From JAWRCU01 sp033542235 (GTDB lineage: Bacteria; Pseudomonadota; Alphaproteobacteria; Rhizobiales; Rhizobiaceae): DNA of 64,000 nt. Position numbers and translations under genes: made by a program. Under the pieces are notes generated by a model. The model was not told where the DNA came from, did not search any database, and worked only from the letters and a program-made list of their open reading frames with translations. Location: positions 310,001 to 374,000 of the forward strand of contig NZ_JAWRCU010000003.1 of the NCBI RefSeq assembly GCF_033542235.1, read 5' to 3'. Position 1 is the stretch's first letter, and every line of letters starts with the position of its first letter. Positions 50,484-59,770 of this stretch are shown here, piece after piece.

Positions 50484-51515
50484 TTACCCCAGCAGAGAAC
50501 GCCGATACGCCAGCGGGCTCTTTCCAAACCAGCGGCGACAAGCATGGCTGAAGGAGCTTGGCTGGTGAAAGCCGAGCCGCCATGCAATCTGGGCGATTTG
50601 CAGATCCGATCTTTGGAGATGGAGCGCCGCCAGATCACGGCGCAGCTCATCGAGTATCTCCCCAAAGCTCAAGGCCTCGGCCGCAAGCCGGCGAGCAAAT
50701 GTCCGCTCGCTGAGCCCAAGGCGTTTGGCGACCGTACTGGCCTGCGCTTCGGCATGCGGCAACAGCGGCGCGATGATGTTCTCCACGATCGTACGGAAGG
50801 GACTGACATTGGCAGGTCGCTCCGCCATTGCGGCCTCGCAGTCCTTCTCCATGAGTTCGTTGAGAAAAGGGTCGTCTCCGACCAGCGGCAGTTCCGTTAT
50901 GGTGGCCGTAAAGCTGATCTCGTCCGCATGCGCGTCAAACTCGACCTCGCAACCCAACACGCCTCGAATTCGGTTCAGACCGCGCGACCTGTGATGAACG
51001 AACTGGACCGACAGCGGCACCAGCCGTTGCCCGACAAGATGGCGGCACAGACGCAGAAAGATCGCCGCAAGGAGCTCGATCTGGTGCCGGTCGAGGTGCC
51101 GCGGCACCCCGGCATAGGCAAGATCAACGCGGCAGGCGCTGCCCTTGTGGAGCGTTACGAGCAGAGCCTCGTTGGCGACGCGGGCGTAGCGAGCAAGCCG
51201 CCTCAACGCGTCGCCAAGTCGCTGGGAAGATGCAGCGACGTAGTAGAGCATGCCCAGTTCGCGAAGGTCGAAGCCTTCCGACAGTGTGAGCCCGATCCAC
51301 TCGTCTTTGGTCGCCTCCGAAACCAGCTCCAGGAACCGGATCTGGGAATTGGCGCTGATCCGCTTCCGCTCGGCAAGCGCGGATGGGGACAGCCCGGATT
51401 GCGCCAGCAATGGCGCCGGATCTATGCTTCGGCGTTCGAGTTGAGCCACGGCCAGCCGAGCAGCGAGGCCCGCTGTCGTTGGCGGAGCTGCCAGCAAGTT
51501 GCTTTCGTTCTGCAT
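50484..51515 (-). CDS. AraC-family transcriptional regulator (OruR/ArgR-like architecture)
   Basis: A regulator of about 343 residues. The N-terminal part (about 10-210) is the Arabinose_bd-type domain seen in OruR-like proteins (LLAQSGLSPSALAERKRISA, ELGMLYYVAASSQRLGDAL). The C-terminal AraC DNA-binding domain has two HTHs: STVAKRLGLSERTFARRLAA and IAQIAWRLGFHQPSSFSHACRRWFGKSP. The start is uncertain: ATG 51515 is chosen because homology begins just after it, but ATG 51548 and a start at 51581 are also open and none has a good ribosome binding site. No obvious target gene is adjacent. Confidence 0.85.
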   Translation of the reverse strand: MQNESNLLAAPPTTAGLAARLAVAQLERRSIDPAPLLAQSGLSPSALAERKRISANSQIRFLELVSEATKDEWIGLTLSEGFDLRELGMLYYVAASSQRLGDALRRLARYARVANEALLVTLHKGSACRVDLAYAGVPRHLDRHQIELLAAIFLRLCRHLVGQRLVPLSVQFVHHRSRGLNRIRGVLGCEVEFDAHADEISFTATITELPLVGDDPFLNELMEKDCEAAMAERPANVSPFRTIVENIIAPLLPHAEAQASTVAKRLGLSERTFARRLAAEALSFGEILDELRRDLAALHLQRSDLQIAQIAWRLGFHQPSSFSHACRRWFGKSPLAYRRSLLG

Positions 51516-51770
51516 GGCCGCGCGCCTGCCGATATAGTCGACCGTCATGATCTGGGTGCTTGCTTGCCGGCGCAATTGCAATGCCTATTTAGCGGTCGGT
51601 TTCGGCTGTTCCACGCCGTCAGTGAACCAGCATTTTATAGTATATACCCCTCTAATCCGCCTTCATCTTGGCAACATAACTCAGTCACCTGACGCAACAA
51701 TCACAATTTTAACACAGGCGAATTCTACCGTATCGAGGGTGGGGGGCCTTTTTCGGGAGGACCTTCGACC

Positions 51771-52064
51771 ATGAAACGCCATCTTCCGATCATTTTCGCG
51801 GCTGCGATTGTCGGCTTGGCCGGCCAAGCAACGGCTGCGGAAGTAGATATGTCTAAACTCACCTGCAAACAGCTGGCTGATATGTCGCCTGCCAAGGTCA
51901 TTGGTGTTGCCATGTGGATGAGTGGTTATGCCCATGGCAAAGCGGGCAACCCCAAGATCGACGGCGAAAAAGCGCAAGCCAACGCGGAGAAAGTGGCCGA
52001 CTATTGCAAGAGTAACCCCACGTCCACTCTGGCAAGCGCGCTACAACAACTCGCTAAATCGTAG
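51771..52064 (+). CDS. HdeA/HdeB-like periplasmic protein
   Basis: A 97-residue protein with a signal peptide (MKRHLPIIFAAAIVGLAGQATA). The mature part has two cysteines in the HdeA positions (KLTCKQLADM and VADYCKSNP) and the family segment AMWMSGYAHGKAG. HdeA-type proteins are acid-activated periplasmic chaperones in enterobacteria; rhizobial members are less studied. GGGAGGACC precedes the ATG, and ATAGTATATACCCC near 51640 looks like its promoter. It is monocistronic. Confidence 0.85.
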   Translation: MKRHLPIIFAAAIVGLAGQATAAEVDMSKLTCKQLADMSPAKVIGVAMWMSGYAHGKAGNPKIDGEKAQANAEKVADYCKSNPTSTLASALQQLAKS

Positions 52065-52308
52065 AAGACCGCTGGATGCAGCTGTTCTCGCACATACATG
52101 GTGCGCTCCGGCCGTCACCGAGGGCCGCTGACTAACAGTAGCATAGCAGTCGCCGATTGCATCGGGGCGAGGTCGACAGGCTTCGCCCGCGACGGTGGCA
52201 AATCCCGCAAGCGCCGACCTGCCAGCGGACCCTCCGTACATCAGCGGGATCTCATTCTGCACAATAAGGATCTGCAGCAGGATAAAGACAGATTACGGTC
52301 CATCTTCA

Positions 52309-52830
52309 TCAAATGCGCGACCGCTCCCGTCCCCTTTCAAAAACGGGGATCTTTTCGTCTTCCTCCCGGTCACTGCCCCCAGACGGCGTGTCTTCTGCCA
52401 GATGGCGCGTCAACTCTTCGGTCTCAGCGAGACCATCGATCGTTTCATTCGCGTCCATCCCCTCGTCATGACGGCCCGTAATCGTGCTTCTGGGAACTGC
52501 CCCGACGGGTTGGTTGACGTCGTCAGACCCTATGAAGCCGGGTTCTGCGCCTTTGTTGTCCTCACGGCCCGAGATGCTCTCCAGCAAGGGATCGGGTCGG
52601 GAAGGTTCGCGTCCGCCGACGGGATTGCCTGCTCCTTCTCTCGCCTTCGACCGAAGCTCCAGACTGTGATTTATCGGCAAGCCGTCCGGCGTTTCTTCCC
52701 CACTCGAGTCATTTTGTCTCGTCCCCCGTCGGTCAGTCGGGCCCATGTTACCGAGAAACGCACCGATCCTGTCGCGGTTCACATAGGCAAGAATGCCCAG
52801 CAAACCCAAAATCAGTCTTCCGACTCGCAT
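52309..52830 (-). CDS. membrane-anchored acidic hypothetical protein, 173 aa
   Basis: The product starts MRVGRLILGLLGILAYVNRD, a short hydrophobic anchor, followed by a long polar and acidic tail with the segment DANETIDGLAETEELTRHLAED near the C-terminus, which I recall from unnamed Mesorhizobium proteins. There is no catalytic motif; most of the chain is probably disordered. AGGAG lies seven bases before ATG 52830, which is why the longer upstream frame is rejected. It lies 99 bases downstream of the next gene on the same strand. Confidence 0.65.
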   Translation of the reverse strand: MRVGRLILGLLGILAYVNRDRIGAFLGNMGPTDRRGTRQNDSSGEETPDGLPINHSLELRSKAREGAGNPVGGREPSRPDPLLESISGREDNKGAEPGFIGSDDVNQPVGAVPRSTITGRHDEGMDANETIDGLAETEELTRHLAEDTPSGGSDREEDEKIPVFERGRERSRI

Positions 52831-52928
52831 CTGCTCGCTCCTTATGGTTCGACACACTGGTCGCCAGGTGCCCCGCCGGGAATGGCCCTTGGCATCGTCG
52901 CCATCCCCTGCCCCTTGACCTCGACCGG

Positions 52929-53276
52929 CTATTTCTGGCCGCTGATCCAGTTGCAAACGGTGACCATGCCACCGCTGTGCGAGACTGCCTGCGCGCCTGT
53001 CTTTGGATGCAGCGCGGTTTCACCCTTCGAAGGGTACATCTTCTGACAGTCCAAGTGCGCCTGTCGCTGCTGCTCGCCAGAAAGCCTGCCCCATCGCGTC
53101 CTCATCTCATCTTGCGAACGCACGGTCGTGCCCGATTTGTCAGAGAAGAAGGCATCGCCAATGCCGCTCCGCCAGGTGCCCGGCATTCCCCCACCGGTGC
53201 TGCCGGTGGTTTGGGCCAACGCCGGGCTAGCGAGGGCGAGGGCCAGTATGGAAACGGCGAAGAGACGATTTTTCAT
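52929..53276 (-). CDS. small secreted hypothetical protein, 115 aa
   Basis: A signal peptide (MKNRLFAVSILALALASPALAQ) is followed by about 93 residues with GIGDAFFSDKSGTTVRSQDEM, LDCQKMYPSKG and VTVCNWISG. Two cysteines could form one disulfide. No family is recognised. ATG 53276 has GGAG eight bases upstream; the longer frame start is rejected. It probably shares a transcript with the acidic membrane-anchored protein gene downstream. Confidence 0.68.
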   Translation of the reverse strand: MKNRLFAVSILALALASPALAQTTGSTGGGMPGTWRSGIGDAFFSDKSGTTVRSQDEMRTRWGRLSGEQQRQAHLDCQKMYPSKGETALHPKTGAQAVSHSGGMVTVCNWISGQK

Positions 53277-53498
53277 GAGCTTACTCCAGGGGCAAAGCCG
53301 CACCAGTCGCGGCCTTCCCTAACCGCATCGCTGGCCTCCTGTTCCTCGATGAAGGATTGCCATTGCGCAGAGCACCGCCGGCAGCCAAGCGCAAGCAATT
53401 GGCGGCCTGGAACAACTTTCCATCCTCCCCCGTCATTACATCGCCGGCAACGTTGGCCGAGCCCCAGCCGGCCGCGGGAAACCCCAACGAGCGCAGAG

Positions 53499-53693
53499 AT
53501 GACGCCTGATCGCTTTCGTGAATGCCTCGCTTTACTGCACTGGTCGCAGTGTGGCCTGGCGCAAATGCTGTACTGCGATGACCGGCAGGTCTGGCGCTGG
53601 GCCCAGGGCAGGGAGCCCGTCCCGGAATCGATAGCACGCTGGATCGAGAGCCTTGCTTGTGCAGGCGAGGCGGCATCCGCAACGCAAGACTGA
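53499..53693 (+). CDS. small XRE-like DNA-binding protein, 64 aa
   Basis: The 64 residues begin MTPDRFRECLALLHWSQCGL and continue AQMLYCDDRQVWRWAQGREP, a compact helix-turn-helix of the type that reads F..al..lgwSq..lA..l..d.r.vrRWa.G...vP. Such one-domain regulators are common in rhizobial accessory DNA. The predicted ribosome binding site is weak (GCGCAGAG). No target gene is evident. Confidence 0.6.
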   Translation: MTPDRFRECLALLHWSQCGLAQMLYCDDRQVWRWAQGREPVPESIARWIESLACAGEAASATQD

Positions 53694-53855
53694 ACGAACC
53701 CCAGGCCCGGCGAAGGAAACGGAGATGAACCCTTCCGCCATGAGGGCGTTGAGAAAATGCGACCAGCCGAGACGAAGCGCCGCACCGGCGCCGAAGCTAT
53801 GGCGTTTGCAATCAGTAGTTTCTATCTGACTTCTTGAAATCAGGGATCATCAGGA

Positions 53856-54149
53856 ATGACATCTAACTCGGCCACAATGGTACAACTCGAGGCCTCATCA
53901 GTACCGGTATTGACAACTCCGCTGCCCTCCAACGGGCAGGTGAAAGACAAGATTCCGCTGATGGCTCTTGGCCGCGGTCAGTGTCGCTTCCCGGTGTGCG
54001 AAGATCCTTCGGTGCCGGGCGGTCATCTTTTCTGCGCCCAGGCCACATCGCCGGACGCGGTTTATTGCGCCCATCACCACCGCATCGCGACCACGGTGGA
54101 ACCCCGTCGAAGCGGCTCAACCTTCATTCCTCAGAGGCGCGCCGCCTAA
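53856..54149 (+). CDS. GcrA C-terminal-domain-like protein, 97 aa
   Basis: The central segment GRGQCRFPVCEDPSVPGGHL, then FCAQATSPDAVYCAHHHRIA, matches the C-terminal part of the cell-cycle regulator GcrA (pattern CkwPigdp...FhFCg....g.pYC..H..la), which binds sigma-70. The N-terminal DNA-binding HTH of GcrA is absent; instead there are about 35 polar residues. It may bind RNA polymerase without DNA, or be a degraded paralogue. The ATG at 53856 has AGGAATG-type purines upstream and no other gene in its unit. Confidence 0.6.
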   Translation: MTSNSATMVQLEASSVPVLTTPLPSNGQVKDKIPLMALGRGQCRFPVCEDPSVPGGHLFCAQATSPDAVYCAHHHRIATTVEPRRSGSTFIPQRRAA

Positions 54150-54518
54150 TCAGCCGATGGCGCTTGCTGCGATAGCGCCCGGCTAGGCCGGCGCTACAAG
54201 CAGAACTGCGAAGCGACCTTCGGGTCTGGCAACTCCAGCCGGCGCACGCGATGTCTGAGGCGACGCGCCTCGAAAGTCTGTCACTCCCGCCACGAACCCG
54301 CGTGCCGGGCTGGGCGCACAAATAATCCAGACCAGCCGGAGCGACTGAGGCCGCCGGCCATTCCTGCCCCGCCACGAGCCGCATGGCCTTGAAAGCATTG
54401 GCGGCAGATACCCTTCAAGTTCTTTTGAACAGCCTTCCCGCAAACAGCGCGAAGATTCCAACGTCCCGGACGTTAGTTCTTCTGTTCTGTGATGCGGGGG
54501 TCTCGGAAGGATTGGATC
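54150..54518. other. intergenic region with a hairpin after the GcrA-like gene
   Basis: TAGCGCC (54173-54179) and GGCGCTA (54190-54196) form a short hairpin 24 bases after the upstream stop, a possible terminator. The remaining 300 bases contain no ORF with a ribosome binding site and no repeat that I can name. Confidence 0.4.
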
Positions 54519-55136
54519 ATGAAGTTGAAAACCGTCGCAATGATGCTTGCTGCCGTGACGGGCGTTCTCGGAGCGAGCCTCGTCGGAGCCACAGCCGCGG
54601 ACACTGTGCGTGTGCGAGGCACTGTCGCCAAACTCGATGGATCGACGCTCACCGTGAAGACGCGTGAAGGGAAAACCGATACCGTGAATCTGGCACCCGG
54701 CTGGAAGCTGTCTGGTGTTTCCAAAGCGTCGGTCAACGACATCAAAGTCGGAGATTTCGTTGGTATCGCTTCCGCGCCAACGGCCAACGGAGGGGCCGGC
54801 GCGCTCGAGGTCGTGATCTTTCCTGCTGCGATGAAGGGCACCGGCGAGGGCGACCGTCCCTGGGATCTCAAGCCCAACAGCAGAATGACCAATGGAACGG
54901 TGGCCAGCCAGGTCACAGGGGTGAACGGCCCGACCCTCACGCTGAGCTACCAGAACGGCCAGGAAAAGAAGATTTCGATCCCCGGCGGCACCCCCATCGT
55001 GACATTGGCCACCGCCACCCCTGCAGACCTCTCTCCTGGAGCCGCCGTCGTGGTCACGGCCGAACGCGGCACGGATGGCAAGCTGACGTCCAATCGGGTC
55101 GTGGTCGGCAATCACGGGGTGGCCCCGCCGATGTAG
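54519..55136 (+). CDS. secreted OB-like hypothetical protein (DUF5666-like), 205 aa
   Basis: A signal peptide (MKLKTVAMMLAAVTGVLGAS, cleavage near ATAA) is followed by two similar beta-rich repeats: VRVRGTVAKLDGSTLTVKTR with VKVGDFVGI-like end, and GTVASQVTGVNGPTLTLSYQ with LSPGAAVVVTAE. The pattern G.V..vdg.tltv....g......v.......dl..Gd.v.v is that of DUF5666/OB-like periplasmic proteins. ATG 54519 has GGAAGGA upstream. Its role is unknown; it is monocistronic. Confidence 0.75.
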   Translation: MKLKTVAMMLAAVTGVLGASLVGATAADTVRVRGTVAKLDGSTLTVKTREGKTDTVNLAPGWKLSGVSKASVNDIKVGDFVGIASAPTANGGAGALEVVIFPAAMKGTGEGDRPWDLKPNSRMTNGTVASQVTGVNGPTLTLSYQNGQEKKISIPGGTPIVTLATATPADLSPGAAVVVTAERGTDGKLTSNRVVVGNHGVAPPM

Positions 55137-55266
55137 GCGCCCCAGCGACAACTCGCCTCGCGCGCTTGCCCGGAGTAACCCCGGTGAGTCGATCGTTAAG
55201 GTTAGCCGAACATTAATGCTTCTCGCGCAACATGCGTCGGATTAACCGCTCGAGGGGGGCTGACCG

Positions 55267-58200
55267 GTGTCACTGCGGGGTGGGCTCGGCGCTGGCGGCG
55301 ATGCCGCCTGGGGAGAGGAGCCAGGGAGAGTTGAGGGTTCTGATCGTCGGATTGCGAGCATAGCGGGCGCAGGGCTGTGCGGGCCGCGGGATCTTCCATT
55401 GGCCGATCTTCTGGCGCTCGTCGATGCAGGATCGGACTGGATATGGGAAACCGACGGCGAGCTTCGCTTTTCCTGGCTGTCCAGCAACTATGAACGCGTC
55501 ACCGGAATTGCCCCGGAAGAGGTGCTCGGCCGCTTCCGTTTCGACTTCCTGAAGGAGGTCTCGAAGGGCAGCGCCAGTGCGTCTGCCCATCTCGCCGACC
55601 TCGAAGCTCGGCGCCCGTTCCGCGACTTCGTCTACGAACTGAAGGGAGGCAAGGCGGACTGCCGCTGGATCTCGATCACCGGGAATCCCCGCTTCGCTCC
55701 AGACGGGACCTTCCTCGGCTACCGCGGCATCGCCCGGAACGTGACGCCGGCGGCAGCGTCGCTGGCAGAGCTCGCCGGGCCGCGTCGCGAGTTTGCGAAG
55801 CAGGAGCTTCCGGCTGAGAAGGACGCAGCCGCGGAGCTTTTCGCCAATCTGCGCGATATCTTCGATTCGATGTCGATCGGCATTCTGGTCTTCGACCGGC
55901 AGCTGAGGACCGAGGTGATAAACCAGGCCTTCTACGACATCTGGGACATTGCGCCGGGCAGGATATCCGAGGGCTCGACGCTGCACGACGTCATGGAAGC
56001 GAGCCGTGACATCGATGTCCATGGCGGTGACGATGCGGTCTGGACGGCACATATCGCGCAGCGTGAGGCCGAGCTCTGCTCCGGTCAGGCCGGGACGAGA
56101 GAATTGGTCCTCACAAACGGCCGCACGATCATCTGCACGGCCACGCCGCTTCCCGGCGGCAAGGTGATCGCGTCCTATGTCGACGTTACGGAGATGAAGA
56201 CGCGCGAGGTCGAGTTTGCCAAGGCGCGCCATCAGTTCGAGAGCGTTCTGGATTCGATGCCGGCAGCGGTGCTGATCTACGATCGCGACGACAATTTCGT
56301 ATTCGCCAACCGCAAGCTGCATGAGGGCATGCCCGATCTGGAACCGATCTGGAAGCCCGGGAGGACTCTCCGAGAGGCGTTCGAGTTCGGCCATACCGTC
56401 GGTCATTTTCGTACCAGCGGGAACCCGGAGGTCGATGCGCTCTATGATGTCGACAAGGACAGGTGGCTTGCGGGCATAGTCGCCGAGTATGGGCTCCGTC
56501 ACGCGGAGTATGAGCGCCGCAACCCCGACGGCCGCTGGCAGAAGGTCTATAACATGCGGGCCGACGACGGCACCTTCATCGGGGTGCGCGTCGACATTAC
56601 CGAATTGAAGGATCGCGAGACGGCGCTACGCGACTCGATGGGTCAGAACGAGCTGCTCCGACACACGCTAGACGAGCTGCCGGTTGCCGCCTCCATCAAG
56701 TCCGAGGACCTGCGCATCGAATACGTCAACAATGCCTGGTCGACCATAACGGGCATCGCCAAGGACAATGCCATCGGCCGCACGGACCTGGAACTCTTCA
56801 ACGTTTCCGAAGCCGACGACTATACGAAGTGCGACGCCAATGTGATCCAGACCGGGCGGTCTCTCGAGATCGAGGAGCCGGTGGTCCGCCGTGACGGCAC
56901 GGTTCGCGAGCTGATGACGCGCAAGAGCCGGCTCGTGGCGGCGGACGGCAGCGTGCACCTTCTCTGTTCGAACACAGATATCACGGACGTCAAGGAGCGC
57001 GAGCAGGCGCTTCGCGATTCGATGAACCAGGTCGACCTGCTGCGGCGAACCCTCGACGAGTTGCCGGTGATGGCGTTCATTAAGGGCAAGGACCTGAGGA
57101 TCGAATACGTCAATAGGGCCTGGACGACCCTGACCGGCCTTTCCCCTGAGGAATGCGTCGGCCGCACGGACAGCGAAATATTCAACCTTTCCGAGGCCGG
57201 CAATTTCAATCGCGACGACATCCAGGTGCTTCAGACCGGCACGAAGATCGAGGCCGAGGAGCCGCTCACGCATCGCGATGGCACGGTTCGCCAGATGATA
57301 ACCCACAAGAGCCGGCTGTTGGCTGCGGACGGGACCAGGCACCTGGTCGGTTCGGCCACCGATATCACCGAGCTGAAGGAGCGCGAAAAGCAGCTCGCCG
57401 AAAGTCTGCGCGAGAACGAAGTATTCCGCTCCATGATCGACAACGTGCCGGTGGCGATCTACGCCAAGCGGCCGGATTTGAGGCTGTTTTACGTCAACAA
57501 GGGCTGGTGCGACCTCACCGGCTTCACCAAGGAAGACGCGATCGGCCGGACGGATGCGGAGATATTCGGAGCGGACGGCGAGGCACTCATGGAGGGCGAC
57601 CGAACCGTGCTCAGGACAATGAGCACCCACGAGATCCCCGAAATCGTCACCCATCCAGACGGGTCGCTGCGATACCAGATTGCCCGCAAGAACGTGATCA
57701 AGGCGACCGACGGCTCTCATTATCTGATCGGTTCGACGACCGACATCACCGAGCTCAAGCAGCGCGAGAAGGAGCTGGAGGAGGCTAAGCGCAAGGCAGT
57801 GCTGGCCGATCGCGCCAAGTCCGAATTCCTTGCCAATATGAGCCATGAAATCCGCACGCCGATGAACGGCGTGCTCGGCATGGCCGAACTGCTGGCGAAG
57901 TCGGACCTCAACCCGAAACAGAAGATGTTCACCGACATCATCGTGAAATCGGGCAACGCGCTGCTCACCATCATCAACGACATTCTCGACTTCTCGAAGA
58001 TCGATGCCGGCCAGCTCGTGCTCGATCTCGCGCCCTTCAACCTGGCCGAGGCGATTGAGGACGTCGCGACACTGGTGTCGGCGCGCGCCAAGGAAAAGGA
58101 CTTGGAGATGATCGTCCGGGTCGATCCGCAATGCCAGGAGATGTATGTCGGCGACGTCGGACGCATTCGTCAGATCATCACGAACCTGCTCGGCAATGCC

Positions 58201-59466
58201 GTCAAGTTCACCGATTCCGGGCATGTGCTGGTGGAAGTGGCGGGCGAGAAGCTGGTCAGCGAGACGAAGCTGAAAGTGAGCGTCACCGACACGGGCATCG
58301 GCATCCCGCAGGACAAGCTGAAGCTCGTCTTCGACAAGTTCAGCCAGGTCGATTCTTCGTCTACGCGGCGCCATGAGGGTACGGGTCTCGGGTTGGCGAT
58401 CACCTCCCGCCTCGTCGAGCTGATGGGCGGTGAGCTCGGCGTCGAGAGCGTCGAGGGGAAGGGCTCTACCTTCTGGTTTACCGTCACCCTGGCCAATGCG
58501 GGAAAGCCGGAGGGCATGCGTCCGCCTCCACTCGACGTTACCGGCGCGCGCATCCTCGTCGTCGACGACAATGCCGTGAACCGCGCCATTCTCAGCGAAC
58601 AGATGGCGTCGTGGACCTTCGATTCCTGCGCAGCCGAGAACGGGCCGGAAGGCATTCGCGTTCTCAAGGCGGCCGCGGCATATGGCGTTGCCGTCGACTG
58701 CGTCGTCCTCGATTACCAGATGCCCGGGATGACCGGGCTCGACGCGGCACGGGTGATCCGATCGACTCCTGCCATTGCGGACACGCCGATCGTGATGCTC
58801 ACCTCGGTCGACCAGACGCTATCGACTGCTAGCTCGAGGGAGCTCGGCATCGAGGCGCAGCTCATCAAGCCGGCACGTTCCTCGGCGCTGCTCGAAACAC
58901 TCGTCGGCACGATCCAGAAGCACCGTTTCGCCAATGGGAGAGCGGCGCCCCTTGCCTCGCCATGGGCCTCAACAGACAGCCGGCCGGAGCTGGTGCACGA
59001 TACAGCTGCAAAGGCTCCAGATGTCGCACGGACCGGTGGGCAGGAGCCTTCGCCTGCCACAGGCCACCGTGTCGACATTCTCGTTGCTGAAGACAACGAA
59101 GTGAACCAGCTCGTCTTCACGCAGATCCTTGCGGATTCGCCCTTCACCTTCGAGATCGTCGGCAATGGGCGCCTGGCTGTCGAGGCCTTCGGGCAGATGA
59201 ACCCGCGCATGATCCTGATGGACGTCTCGATGCCGGAGATGAATGGTATCGAGGCGACCGCCGCGATCCGCCGCATCGAGGCGGCAACGTCATCCCACGT
59301 GCCGATTGTCGGTGTCACTGCGCACGCGCTGAAAGGCGATCGCGAGCGTTGCCTCGAAGCCGGAATGGACGATTACCTGCCGAAACCGATCAGTCCCAAG
59401 GCGCTGCTTGAGAAGGTCGAGAAGTGGGCCGGACAGGGTGCCGCGAAACAGCGGAGTGCGGGTTGA
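55267..59466 (+). CDS. multi-PAS hybrid sensor histidine kinase with two receiver domains
   Basis: A 1399-residue soluble hybrid kinase. About six PAS domains lie at residues 45-155, 190-310, 320-440, 460-575, 590-705 and 715-830; the last three are clear tandem duplicates (each begins xDxxPVxxxxKxxDLRxxYVN and ends with VGSxTDITELKxRE). The HisKA domain carries His860 in MSHEIRTPMNG, followed by a HATPase (N, G1 and G2 boxes, LGNAVKFTDSG, DTGIGIPQ, GTGLGLAI). REC1 has Asp1149 (VVLDYQMPG) and REC2 has Asp1319 (ILMDVSMPE). No membrane helix is seen. GTG 55267 follows GAGGGGGG. The signal and output partner are unknown; an Hpt protein would be needed for phosphorelay. Confidence 0.93.
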   Translation: MSLRGGLGAGGDAAWGEEPGRVEGSDRRIASIAGAGLCGPRDLPLADLLALVDAGSDWIWETDGELRFSWLSSNYERVTGIAPEEVLGRFRFDFLKEVSKGSASASAHLADLEARRPFRDFVYELKGGKADCRWISITGNPRFAPDGTFLGYRGIARNVTPAAASLAELAGPRREFAKQELPAEKDAAAELFANLRDIFDSMSIGILVFDRQLRTEVINQAFYDIWDIAPGRISEGSTLHDVMEASRDIDVHGGDDAVWTAHIAQREAELCSGQAGTRELVLTNGRTIICTATPLPGGKVIASYVDVTEMKTREVEFAKARHQFESVLDSMPAAVLIYDRDDNFVFANRKLHEGMPDLEPIWKPGRTLREAFEFGHTVGHFRTSGNPEVDALYDVDKDRWLAGIVAEYGLRHAEYERRNPDGRWQKVYNMRADDGTFIGVRVDITELKDRETALRDSMGQNELLRHTLDELPVAASIKSEDLRIEYVNNAWSTITGIAKDNAIGRTDLELFNVSEADDYTKCDANVIQTGRSLEIEEPVVRRDGTVRELMTRKSRLVAADGSVHLLCSNTDITDVKEREQALRDSMNQVDLLRRTLDELPVMAFIKGKDLRIEYVNRAWTTLTGLSPEECVGRTDSEIFNLSEAGNFNRDDIQVLQTGTKIEAEEPLTHRDGTVRQMITHKSRLLAADGTRHLVGSATDITELKEREKQLAESLRENEVFRSMIDNVPVAIYAKRPDLRLFYVNKGWCDLTGFTKEDAIGRTDAEIFGADGEALMEGDRTVLRTMSTHEIPEIVTHPDGSLRYQIARKNVIKATDGSHYLIGSTTDITELKQREKELEEAKRKAVLADRAKSEFLANMSHEIRTPMNGVLGMAELLAKSDLNPKQKMFTDIIVKSGNALLTIINDILDFSKIDAGQLVLDLAPFNLAEAIEDVATLVSARAKEKDLEMIVRVDPQCQEMYVGDVGRIRQIITNLLGNAVKFTDSGHVLVEVAGEKLVSETKLKVSVTDTGIGIPQDKLKLVFDKFSQVDSSSTRRHEGTGLGLAITSRLVELMGGELGVESVEGKGSTFWFTVTLANAGKPEGMRPPPLDVTGARILVVDDNAVNRAILSEQMASWTFDSCAAENGPEGIRVLKAAAAYGVAVDCVVLDYQMPGMTGLDAARVIRSTPAIADTPIVMLTSVDQTLSTASSRELGIEAQLIKPARSSALLETLVGTIQKHRFANGRAAPLASPWASTDSRPELVHDTAAKAPDVARTGGQEPSPATGHRVDILVAEDNEVNQLVFTQILADSPFTFEIVGNGRLAVEAFGQMNPRMILMDVSMPEMNGIEATAAIRRIEAATSSHVPIVGVTAHALKGDRERCLEAGMDDYLPKPISPKALLEKVEKWAGQGAAKQRSAG

Positions 59467-59491
59467 GGCGTAAGGGCTTTTTGCAACTGGC

Positions 59492-59669
59492 TTGGCCTCA
59501 GCACTGACCCTCACCCTCTCCCCGTGAAAAACGGGGAGAGGGGGTCGGCGACGTTGCCGCCTCCTGCTGTCCGTACAATAGCTGACCGGGATAGCGATTA
59601 TCCGCGACGCTGACGTCCCCCTCTCCCCGTCATTCACGGGGAGAGGGTAAGAGTGAGGGGCAGCGCCAA
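59492..59669. repeat. 178-bp palindromic element, second copy of the 12071 family
   Basis: The right end TGAGGGGCAGCGCCAA (59654-59669) is identical to that of the 12071-12250 element; the left end (from 59492) is a degenerate match. Inner hairpins CTCTCCCCGTGAAAAACGGG and CTCTCCCCGTCATTCACGGG occur in the same places. It separates the hybrid kinase gene from the convergent atp operon. Confidence 0.82.
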
Positions 59670-59710
59670 CTTGGAATTGGAAGGCGCGACCACACCGTTC
59701 GAACCGCACT

Positions 59711-59742
59711 CAAAAAATAAAAAAGCCGGGCATTGCCCGGCT
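59711..59742 (-). terminator. intrinsic terminator of the atp operon
   Basis: On the minus strand AGCCGGGC-AAT-GCCCGGCT is followed by TTTTTATTTTTT (plus-strand A-rich run 59711-59723). It lies about 29 bases after the atpC stop and should end the atp transcript. Confidence 0.92.
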
Positions 59743-59770
59743 TCCATGACTTCATATACCCGCTACGCAC

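Noticed and set aside
52977..53498. Upstream extension of the small XRE-like protein to 238 residues
   Set aside because: The extra 174 residues are Arg/Pro-rich antisense sequence of two minus-strand genes. The HTH begins right at ATG 53499.
55195..55232. CtrA box before the hybrid kinase gene (GTTAAGGTTAGCCGAACATTAA)
   Set aside because: The two TTAA halves are separated by 14 bases, not 7, so the consensus is not met.
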